Source of the DNA: Lachnospiraceae bacterium UBA5895
GTDB taxonomy: Bacteria > Bacillota > Clostridia > Lachnospirales > Lachnospiraceae
Reading direction: 5' to 3'
Assembly (NCBI GenBank): GCA_002431915.1
Contig: DJEP01000123.1
Coordinates: 1-36,902 of the forward strand
DNA length: 36,902 nucleotides
Below the pieces are notes generated by a model that made no database searches, was not told the origin of the DNA, and worked only from the letters and a program-made list of their open reading frames with translations. The translations under genes and the position numbers were made by a program. Shown in pieces: positions 1-7,303 of the stretch. Each line of letters opens with the position of its first letter. Position 1 is the first letter of the stretch.

Positions 1-18
1 GCACGCGTAACTTTCCAT

Positions 19-3000
19 TTACTTAAAGTACTGCACACCGGACTCGAAGATCTTCATATCCTGCTCGCCATAGATGTTCATGGCTACCGCAGCATCTCTT
101 CTCTCGGAGTGTGCCATCTTACCGAAGCATCTGCCGTCGGGAGAGGTGATACCCTCAATTGCGGAGTAAGATCCGTTGACGTTGTACTCCTCGTCCATGG
201 ATACGTTGCCGTTCTGGTCAGCGTACTGGGTAGCGACCTGTCCGTTCGCAAAGAGCTTGTCGATCCACTCCTTCGGTGCTACGAAGCGGCCTTCGCCGTG
301 GGATGCGGGGTTGCAGTAGGTGGCCCCCAGCGTAGCGCCCTGTAACCAGGGAGACTTGTTGGATACGACCTTGGTGTATACCATCTTGGAGATGTGGCGG
401 TTGATGGTATTGAAGGTCAGGGTAGGGGAATCCTCCTTCTGACCGGTGATCTCGCCGTAGGGAACCAGTCCCAGCTTGATCAATGCCTGGAATCCGTTAC
501 AGATACCCAGTGCCAGACCGTCTCTCTCATTTAACAGCTTCATGACAGCTTCCTTCAGCTTTTCATTCTGGAATGCTGTTGCGAAGAACTTCGCACTGCC
601 GTCCGGCTCATCACCTGCGGAGAATCCTCCGGGAAACATGATGATCTGTGCCTGTGCGATGGACTTCTCGAATTCCTCTACGGATTCGCGGATATCCTCT
701 GCGGTCAGGTTGCGGAACACTCTCGTCTCCACATGGGCTCCGGCACGCTCAAATGCCTTAGTGCTGTCGTATTCGCAGTTGGTTCCGGGGAATACCGGAA
801 TGAATACGGTGGGCTTTGCGATCTTGTGCTTGCATACATAGATGCTGTCTGCCTTGTAGACATCGCTGTTCACTGCCTCGGTACCCTTCACCGCCGTGGT
901 GGGAAATACCTTCTCCAGCTTGGAGGTCCAGGAAGCAAGTGCCTCCTCCATGGTGATCTTCACATCACCATATACGAATGCAGGCTCCTCGGTCACTGTA
1001 CCGATCACGGTGTAATCCAGTTCCTTCTCTTCCAGCGCAGCCAGTTTGTCTGCGGGAATCTCTGCCAGGATATCGCCCAGTCCGTTGTCGAACAGATCGT
1101 CTGTGGTAATCTCATCATCGATCTTCACGCCCAGCTTATTACCGAATGCCATCTTGGATACGGCTGCTGCCACACCCTTGGAATCCAGAGCATATGCGGA
1201 TACGATGGTGCCGTTCTCGGTCAGTTCGTGAATCTTGCTGTATAATTCTGCCACATTCTCATACATGGGAATGTCGAAATCATCTTTATCAATAGAGAAG
1301 CGCACCAGCTGATTGCCGGGGGTCTTCAGTTCCGGAGTAATGATGTCGCCGTATTTTGCCACATCCACTGCAAAGGATACCAGTGTGGGAGGTACATCAA
1401 TGTCATTGAAAGTACCGGACATACTATCCTTACCACCGATGGAGGGCAGACCGAAACCGATCTGTGCATCGTAAGCACCAAGCAGTGCTGCGAACGGCTG
1501 GCTCCAACGCTCGGGATCGCCGGTCATTCTGCGGAAGTACTCCTGGAAGGTGAAACGGATCTTGCTGAAATCACCACCGGAAGCCACGATCTTCGCCATG
1601 GACTCTGTCACAGCATAGACAGCTCCGTGATAAGGGCTCCAGGAGGACAGGTAAGGATCGAAGCCGTAGCTCATCATGGTCACGGTATCGGTCTTGCCTT
1701 CCAGTACGGGCAGCTTTGCCACCATGGTCTGGGTCTCGGTCAGCTGATATTTTCCGCCGTAAGGCATCAGTACACTGCCGGCGCCGATGGAGGAGTCGAA
1801 CATCTCCACCAGACCCTTCTGGGAACATACGTTGAGGTCATTTAGCAGTGCCACCCAGGCACCCTTTACATCGCCCTCTTCCAGCTTCTCGCCTACTGCG
1901 GGAACGGCCCATTTATCAAAATAATTCTCCTCTTCGGAAGGAATGTCTACCTTTACTTTGGTCTCCTGGTGCGCGCCGTTGGTATCTAAGAAAGCTCTCT
2001 TCAGATCCACAATAGGCTTGCCTCTCCAGTTCAGTACCAGTCTCGGCTCCTCGGTAACGACTGCCACGGGAACAGCCTCTAAGTTTTCTTCCTTGGCATA
2101 GCCTAAGAAGGTATCTACATCCTTAGGATCTACGACGACTGCCATACGCTCCTGAGACTCGGAGATGGCAAGTTCCGTGCCGTCCAGTCCGGCGTACTTT
2201 TTAGGTACCTTGTCCAGATCTACGGTCAGACCGTCTGCCAGCTCACCGATGGCAACAGAGACACCACCTGCACCGAAATCATTACATTTCTTGATCAGAC
2301 GGCTGACTTCCTCACGACGGAACAGTCTCTGGATCTTACGCTCGGTAGGTGCATTACCCTTCTGTACCTCGGCACCGCAGGTCTCGATGGAGGTATCGGT
2401 ATGTACCTTGGAAGATCCGGTCGCACCGCCGCATCCGTCACGTCCGGTACGTCCGCCCAACAGGATAATGATATCTCCGGGATCGGAGGTCTCACGGATG
2501 ACATTCTTGCGGGGAGCCGCACCCATAACAGCACCGATCTCCATACGCTTTGCCACGTAAGAGGGATGATAGATCTCTTTTACGAAGCCGGTAGCCAGAC
2601 CGATCTGGTTACCGTAAGAGGAATAGCCGCTGGCTGCACCTCTTACCAGCTTCTTCTGGGACAGCTTGCCGTGCAGTGTCTCGGATACGGGAACGGTAGG
2701 GTCTGCCGCACCGGTAACACGCATTGCCTGATATACATAGCCACGACCGGACAGAGGATCACGGATAGCACCGCCTAAGCAGGTGGCAGCGCCACCGAAA
2801 GGCTCGATCTCTGTAGGATGGTTGTGGGTCTCGTTCTTGAAAAATACCAGCCATTCCTCAGTCTCTCTGTGGTCACCGTAATCCATCTCCACAGGAACCA
2901 CTACGGAACAGGCATTGATCTCATCGGATTCTTCCATGTCGTCCAGTTTGCCGTCTTTTTTCAGCTTCCGCATTGCCATCAGTGCCAGATCCATGAGGCA

Positions 3001-3816
3001 GACGAACTTGTCCTCTCTGCCCTGGAAGATCTCTTCTCTGGTATCCAGATAGCTCTGGTAAGTAGTCTCTAAGGGAGAACGATAGTAACCCTCACCGAAT
3101 TCCACGTCGGTCAGTTCGGTGGAAAAAGTGGTGTGGCGGCAGTGATCGGACCAATAGGTATCCAGTACACGGATCTCCGTCATGGAAGGATCTCTCTTCT
3201 CATCATCGTGGAAATAATTCTGAATATGTTTAAAATCTTTGAATGTCATGGCAAGTCCCAGAGATTCATACAGAGACTTTAAGCTGCTCTCATCCATATC
3301 TCTGAAGCCATCGAACACGGCAACATCGGCGGGATCATCATACACTGTGATCAGAGTATCCGGCTTCTTCATGTCGGTCTCTCTGGAATCTACAGGGTTG
3401 ATGCAGTAAGATTTGATCTTGGAAAATTCTTCGTCGGACACCTGTCCTTCGATCATATAGGTCACAGCGGTGCGGATCACAGGTTCCTCGTCCTCTTTTA
3501 AGAACTTCACACACTGCACTGCGGAATCCGCTCTCTGATCGAACTGTCCGGGAAGGAACTCTACGGAAAATACTCTTGCGTCCGCAGGGATCTCAATCGT
3601 CTCCTCATACAGATCATCTACGGGAGGCTCGGAAAATACGGTCTTGCAGGCTCTTGCAAATACCTCATCCGAAATATTCTCCACATCATAGCGGATAAAC
3701 TCACGAACCTTTGCCACATCGATGCCCAGATAATTTTTCAGTTCGTCGTGCAGCTCTTTTGCCTTGACGGCATAAGGCTCTTTTTTCTCTACATAGATAC
3801 GTCTTACGTTGCTCAT
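19..3816 (-). CDS. purL: Phosphoribosylformylglycinamidine synthase, single-chain PurL
   Basis: Cytosolic enzyme of de novo purine synthesis that converts FGAR, glutamine and ATP to FGAM. At about 1265 residues it is the large single-chain form, which joins a PurS-like N-terminus, two PurM-like synthetase halves and a C-terminal glutamine amidotransferase. The ATP/metal motif HNHPTEIEPFGG lies near residue 328. The amidotransferase nucleophile is in GICNGFQ (about 1103), and its His/Glu pair is in SHGEGRF (about 1171). An in-frame ATG exists 33 bases upstream, but GGAGGAG at 3821-3827 sits just before the ATG at 3816, so I chose that start. The stop lies 18 bases from the window edge and the gene is complete. 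A MITE-like repeat occupies its leader. The length fits the clostridial clade of large PurL proteins. Confidence 0.97.
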   Translation of the reverse strand: MSNVRRIYVEKKEPYAVKAKELHDELKNYLGIDVAKVREFIRYDVENISDEVFARACKTVFSEPPVDDLYEETIEIPADARVFSVEFLPGQFDQRADSAVQCVKFLKEDEEPVIRTAVTYMIEGQVSDEEFSKIKSYCINPVDSRETDMKKPDTLITVYDDPADVAVFDGFRDMDESSLKSLYESLGLAMTFKDFKHIQNYFHDDEKRDPSMTEIRVLDTYWSDHCRHTTFSTELTDVEFGEGYYRSPLETTYQSYLDTREEIFQGREDKFVCLMDLALMAMRKLKKDGKLDDMEESDEINACSVVVPVEMDYGDHRETEEWLVFFKNETHNHPTEIEPFGGAATCLGGAIRDPLSGRGYVYQAMRVTGAADPTVPVSETLHGKLSQKKLVRGAASGYSSYGNQIGLATGFVKEIYHPSYVAKRMEIGAVMGAAPRKNVIRETSDPGDIIILLGGRTGRDGCGGATGSSKVHTDTSIETCGAEVQKGNAPTERKIQRLFRREEVSRLIKKCNDFGAGGVSVAIGELADGLTVDLDKVPKKYAGLDGTELAISESQERMAVVVDPKDVDTFLGYAKEENLEAVPVAVVTEEPRLVLNWRGKPIVDLKRAFLDTNGAHQETKVKVDIPSEEENYFDKWAVPAVGEKLEEGDVKGAWVALLNDLNVCSQKGLVEMFDSSIGAGSVLMPYGGKYQLTETQTMVAKLPVLEGKTDTVTMMSYGFDPYLSSWSPYHGAVYAVTESMAKIVASGGDFSKIRFTFQEYFRRMTGDPERWSQPFAALLGAYDAQIGFGLPSIGGKDSMSGTFNDIDVPPTLVSFAVDVAKYGDIITPELKTPGNQLVRFSIDKDDFDIPMYENVAELYSKIHELTENGTIVSAYALDSKGVAAAVSKMAFGNKLGVKIDDEITTDDLFDNGLGDILAEIPADKLAALEEKELDYTVIGTVTEEPAFVYGDVKITMEEALASWTSKLEKVFPTTAVKGTEAVNSDVYKADSIYVCKHKIAKPTVFIPVFPGTNCEYDSTKAFERAGAHVETRVFRNLTAEDIRESVEEFEKSIAQAQIIMFPGGFSAGDEPDGSAKFFATAFQNEKLKEAVMKLLNERDGLALGICNGFQALIKLGLVPYGEITGQKEDSPTLTFNTINRHISKMVYTKVVSNKSPWLQGATLGATYCNPASHGEGRFVAPKEWIDKLFANGQVATQYADQNGNVSMDEEYNVNGSYSAIEGITSPDGRCFGKMAHSERRDAAVAMNIYGEQDMKIFESGVQYFK

Positions 3817-3844
3817 GTCTCTCCTCCGAAATTTTATACTATGC

Positions 3845-3998
3845 GACACTATTCAGAACCCCATTCGCAAAATTGCATCTTACGATGCTTACTTTTTGCT
3901 CATGTGGCTATCTCACCATATAAATATAATCAGATGCTCTTACAAATGCGAGCCTTTAACGTACATCTGATTATATTTACATGGTTCTGCATAGTATC
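3845..3998. repeat. MITE-like structured element, copy 1 (diverged)
   Basis: This 154-bp stretch is exactly as long as, and clearly homologous to, the element at 35131-35284. Its imperfect terminal inverted repeats are GACACTATTCAGAACC at the left and the complement of GATACTATGCAGAACC at the right. Two internal hairpins are visible: 3875-3879 with 3884-3888 (inside a flanking GCAAAA/TTTTGC pair), and a perfect 15-bp stem 3922-3936 with 3964-3978. No target duplication is recognisable, so this looks like the older copy. It fills most of the purL upstream region and ends 17 bases before the purL ribosome binding site. It has no coding capacity. Confidence 0.8.
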
Positions 3999-4024
3999 AT
4001 ACCATCATAGGATTTTTCCCACAA
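3996..4024 (-). promoter_or_regulatory. Probable purL promoter
   Basis: On the minus strand, TTGTGG (4019-4024) is followed after 17 bases by TATGAT (3996-4001), with a TGG extended -10 element before it. The -10 overlaps the outer end of the MITE by three bases, so transcription would start just inside the element and the whole MITE would be the purL leader RNA. I see no purine riboswitch there. Confidence 0.55.
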
Positions 4025-4077
4025 TAGCAGAAAACAACAAATTTAGATAGATTTTACCTGCCTTTTTGAGCGGTTCG

Positions 4078-5013
4078 TCATTCGTGCAGTCTGTGGATCA
4101 GCCGATAGGCAATATCCTTCTCGCTGATCAGTGCCTCCGTGTGGGCAAAAAATACGATACCGTCGGTGGGTGCCAGAATGGTCTCCCGCACAGATCCGTC
4201 GTAAGGGTCTATGATCTCTGCCAGCTCATTGCCGTAGCGCACATCATCTCCCGCATGTACCTTTCCCCGAAAAATTCCCGCCCGGTTCGTATGTACATCG
4301 CTTAAGTCCTTTTCATATAATACATGGCTGATGTAGCCGGAGTGGCTCTCGTACCGGATCAGTCCCATCCGCTTTAAGAATCGTAACACCGCTGCCACTG
4401 CCTGTCTTGCGCTGGTCTCATCGATCTGATTGTTCTGGTTCGTATAGACAGAAAAAGCCGCCGTCATTTCATCCTGCCAGTTGTAATTCAGAGTCTTGGT
4501 GTCAATGGGTACCGGCTTTCTCACCACCACATAGGGCAGTCCGAAAAGATTCGCCAATGAAGTATTCTGGTATCCCGTCTCCATCATACGCACATGGGGC
4601 ACGAACTCTCCCGGTCTGTAGAAGGAAGTGAACTGGATACCATATACGTAATCCCGGATCTCCGTAAGCAGTGCGTTGGTCAGGCGGTCCGCCGGTTCCC
4701 CGTAATCATTGCCCGGAAAACTCCGGTTGATATCCGCTTCCTTAACACCGAAAAAGCGTCTGCTGATGTTCACGGAATAGGCATTGATGGTGGGGATCAC
4801 CAGGATCTGTTTGCCGGCACTGATGCAGCCGTTATTCTCCAGTTCCCGCAGTGTCTTCACCAGCTGGGAGCAGATATACATCTGCTGGATCTCGTTACCT
4901 CTCGCCGCCCCCACGATACAGGCGGATTTTTCCCCCTTGCCGAACTGGAAGCCCTTGATATGCATATCTTCTCTGTAAGTCGAATGTATGGTATAAATAT
5001 CTCTTTCAAACAT
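4078..5013 (-). CDS. Aspartoacylase/succinylglutamate desuccinylase-like protein, metal ligands lost
   Basis: A 311-residue paralogue of the gene just upstream (5021-5950), aligning without gaps through NRxFPG (residues 96-101 in both). This is the AstE/AspA (M14-like) fold with a C-terminal barrel-sandwich domain (about 235-305, VHAGDDVRYGNELAEIIDP). The family binds zinc with the His and Glu of HGxE and the His of DLH. Here HGDE is RGNE (residues 38-41) and DLH is QFT (127-129), so two of three ligands are gone while the Glu stays. It is therefore probably inactive as a zinc hydrolase and may be a partner or regulatory subunit of its neighbour. The gap to that gene is 7 bases, so the two are very likely cotranscribed. 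Confidence 0.8.
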   Translation of the reverse strand: MFERDIYTIHSTYREDMHIKGFQFGKGEKSACIVGAARGNEIQQMYICSQLVKTLRELENNGCISAGKQILVIPTINAYSVNISRRFFGVKEADINRSFPGNDYGEPADRLTNALLTEIRDYVYGIQFTSFYRPGEFVPHVRMMETGYQNTSLANLFGLPYVVVRKPVPIDTKTLNYNWQDEMTAAFSVYTNQNNQIDETSARQAVAAVLRFLKRMGLIRYESHSGYISHVLYEKDLSDVHTNRAGIFRGKVHAGDDVRYGNELAEIIDPYDGSVRETILAPTDGIVFFAHTEALISEKDIAYRLIHRLHE

Positions 5014-5020
5014 AATTTTC

Positions 5021-5950
5021 TCACTCCGTCAGGATTCTCGCCAACAGGTCTCCTTCATAGACCACCGGGTATGCTCGCAGGGTAAACAGAAGTCCTCCCC
5101 GTTCGGTGCGGATCTGCTGTTTTACCGTGCCCTCAAAAGGATCCACGACTTCCCCGATCAGATCTCCCTTTTTCACATAATGATTGTGCTCGATCAACGG
5201 CAAAAATACGCCGTCCACCCTGCTGCGGATGAATTCCACCTCGCCGTCACTGGATACCGCAGGCTCCTGCACTGCAGGTTCCGGTCCATCCCAGATGCCC
5301 ATCTCGCTCATGATGTGGAAAATACCGTCCACGATCTGGTTGCCGAAGGATCTGTGAATATCATGTCCCTGTCCCATCTCCAGCACCAGCGTGGGTACGC
5401 CCAAAAGGTTCAGGGAATGTGCCAGGGTGGACTCATGCACCGTAGCGGTGGCATTCATCCAGATCATATCGGCATTGGTCATTTTCGCATAGGGAAGCAG
5501 ATCCTTAGCGAAATCTTCGCTGAGTCGTACCTGGGGAATCTCCCGCACGAAAATATCACTGGCATGCAGATCGATACAGATATCCGATCCGATAATGGAA
5601 TCCACCACTGCTGCCGTGACCCGCTCCATCATATCCCCCGAGGCATCTCCCGGAAACATACGGTTCATGTCCATATCCAGTCTCGGCACCGTCCGGCTCG
5701 CCATATCGATTCCCAACGGATTCAGTGCCGGGTAGATGTCTACGATACCCTTCAGATATTCCGGATGCTCCTTTACTCTTCTCGCCGTCTCATAACAGAT
5801 ATACTGCCCTTCCAGTTCATCTCCGTGGATGCCGGAGACCAGGCTGATCCGCCTGCATCCTTTCGTCTCTGTCTCCGGGCGGATCCGGTTCCTGCGAACC
5901 GCCAGATGTTCCCCTGCCGGAAGTTCCATACTGATGATCGATTCTATCAT
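5021..5950 (-). CDS. Succinylglutamate desuccinylase/aspartoacylase family zinc hydrolase
   Basis: A 309-residue zinc-dependent amidohydrolase of the AstE/AspA family, which removes acyl groups from N-acylated amino acids or related amides; the substrate cannot be read from the sequence. The metal site looks intact: HGDE at residues 42-45 and DLH at 127-129, with NRMFPG (96-101) and a conserved Glu in LVLEMGQGH. The C-terminal part (about 235-309) has the glycine-rich barrel-sandwich pattern (VKKGDLIGEVVDPFEG) common in this family. It lies directly upstream of its degenerate paralogue and downstream of a TetR gene on the same strand, so the TetR protein is a plausible regulator. No arginine-catabolism (ast) genes are nearby, so I give no symbol. 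Confidence 0.87.
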   Translation of the reverse strand: MIESIISMELPAGEHLAVRRNRIRPETETKGCRRISLVSGIHGDELEGQYICYETARRVKEHPEYLKGIVDIYPALNPLGIDMASRTVPRLDMDMNRMFPGDASGDMMERVTAAVVDSIIGSDICIDLHASDIFVREIPQVRLSEDFAKDLLPYAKMTNADMIWMNATATVHESTLAHSLNLLGVPTLVLEMGQGHDIHRSFGNQIVDGIFHIMSEMGIWDGPEPAVQEPAVSSDGEVEFIRSRVDGVFLPLIEHNHYVKKGDLIGEVVDPFEGTVKQQIRTERGGLLFTLRAYPVVYEGDLLARILTE

Positions 5951-6028
5951 AACTTACCTCTCTGCTTATCTTCCTTTACAGCGAAAATGCTCCAGGAAAC
6001 GTTCCCTGAAGCATCCTCAACCGTTGTC

Positions 6029-6616
6029 TTATTCTTCTTCCACGCCTAATCCACGCAGCAGATACAGGATCTCACGATCCACTGCCTCCGCTGTCACACC
6101 GATGGTCTGTGCCGAGATCTTCAGTCCTTCCAGGACAAACATGATATTTCTCGCGGTTCCTTCACAGTCCTCACACAGGAATTCCCCGTTGTCCACACCG
6201 GCCTCAATCAGTTTCTCTATGATCTTCACTGCGGAATCAAACTGCTTTTTCAAAATGTTATCCCGCTTGGGCAGATCGTTTTCAAAATAGAATTCATAGG
6301 TTGCCTGCGTCAGGGTATTCTTTTTGCGGAGAAGTTCCTTTTTCTGTTCCTTCAAAAACAGAAGAAGAATATCTGCTGCGGTGGCATCCTCCGTAATGCT
6401 GTCGGAAAATACATCATCCGCCTCTTCACTCTCCATGCGCAGCACTTCCATAAAAATCTGACTTGTATTCTCAAAATACAGATAAAGACCTCCGCGGCTG
6501 ATATCGCAGGCTTCCACAATCTCTTTCATTGTTACTTTTTTAAAGCCCTTCTCCATAAACACATCTCTGGCTTTTTCTACAATGTACCGCTTTTTCTGTA
6601 CTGATTTTTCTCCCAT
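6029..6616 (-). CDS. TetR/AcrR family transcriptional regulator
   Basis: A 195-residue one-component repressor. The N-terminal helix-turn-helix (about residues 10-55) carries the TetR signature in GFKKVTMKEIVEACDISRGG followed by LYLYFENTSQIF. The remaining helical domain would bind an unknown ligand. It sits 25 bases after the unknown gene at 6642-7136 and 78 bases before the aspartoacylase-like pair, all on the minus strand, so it may control the whole group, possibly through the palindrome at 7159-7189. Length is usual for the family. Confidence 0.92.
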   Translation of the reverse strand: MGEKSVQKKRYIVEKARDVFMEKGFKKVTMKEIVEACDISRGGLYLYFENTSQIFMEVLRMESEEADDVFSDSITEDATAADILLLFLKEQKKELLRKKNTLTQATYEFYFENDLPKRDNILKKQFDSAVKIIEKLIEAGVDNGEFLCEDCEGTARNIMFVLEGLKISAQTIGVTAEAVDREILYLLRGLGVEEE

Positions 6617-6641
6617 GAATCTTAATCCTGCCTTTCCCCAC

Positions 6642-7136
6642 TCAGATCTTACCGTTTGCCGGTGATTTATCCCAAAATTCTATAATTTCCTGCATCTGTC
6701 TGATGACCAGGTAAAAAATCTGCTCCGATACCGCTTCGCTCCACAGATTCCCCTTGGTTCTGCCGCCTAAGACATACTTCGACAGAATACCTCTTAAGAT
6801 GTCCCATTCTTTCCAGCCGGCTTTTTTAATAATATCCCGTTCGTCCTGATGCGTGCGGATCCGGTGTCTGGTATATACATACGCATAATTGCGATCCATC
6901 AGAGGGCTCTTCCCGGCTTCCCTCACGAAGTTCAGAAGTGTTCCGTCATATACCGGAAATGACACGGAGTTGACTCCGATATCCTGTCCGCTGTATATGG
7001 AACTGGCTCTCTTACCCGCATTCTGTTCAAGCCACGGCAGATAAGGAAGTAACGGTCTCACCGCCTGCTTATAAGATTCCAGCAACTGTTCTCTGTATTC
7101 ACTGCTCTGTTCCATAACCCCAACATACCTTTCCAT
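6642..7136 (-). CDS. Conserved hypothetical protein, possible DUF6508
   Basis: A soluble, mostly helical protein of 164 residues that I do not recognise with certainty. It has no signal peptide or membrane segment. The central WKEWDILRGILSKYVLGGR and the long C-terminal helix recall DUF6508-type proteins, but this is a weak match from memory. A second ATG at 7115 (MEQSSEYRE) is an alternative start; neither has a strong ribosome binding site. It is the first gene of a minus-strand group with the TetR regulator and the aspartoacylase-like pair. Confidence 0.7.
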   Translation of the reverse strand: MERYVGVMEQSSEYREQLLESYKQAVRPLLPYLPWLEQNAGKRASSIYSGQDIGVNSVSFPVYDGTLLNFVREAGKSPLMDRNYAYVYTRHRIRTHQDERDIIKKAGWKEWDILRGILSKYVLGGRTKGNLWSEAVSEQIFYLVIRQMQEIIEFWDKSPANGKI

Positions 7137-7158
7137 GTACCGTTTTCTGCCGAAAACA

Positions 7159-7189
7159 TCACTTTTTTCACATATCGATATAAAAGTGA
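7159..7189. promoter_or_regulatory. Candidate operator palindrome (TCACTTTT / AAAAGTGA)
   Basis: Two perfect 8-base inverted arms, 7159-7166 and 7182-7189, lie 15 bases apart in the intergenic region between the TetR-containing group and the divergent plus-strand gene. The position suits autoregulation by the TetR protein. The arms are AT-rich and the spacing is wide, so chance is possible. Confidence 0.3.
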
Positions 7190-7257
7190 CACATATGTAG
7201 TTTTATTTTATCACATTTCTATCAAAAGTACAGTAGAAAATTGTTGGTATTATGGTG

Positions 7258-7263
7258 TATAAT
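7258..7263 (+). promoter_or_regulatory. -10 element of the 7304 gene
   Basis: A perfect TATAAT lies 41 bases before the chosen ATG. No good -35 hexamer stands at the right distance (AGAAAA at 17 bases), so the promoter is weak or needs an activator. Confidence 0.4.
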
Positions 7264-7303
7264 TGATTATTATAAGGATTCCGAATTAAGACGAGGTAAT
7301 GGA

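Noticed and set aside
733..1245. Plus-strand open frame of 170 codons opposite purL
   Set aside because: It is a shadow of the strongly supported purL reading frame. It has no recognisable domain or ribosome binding site.
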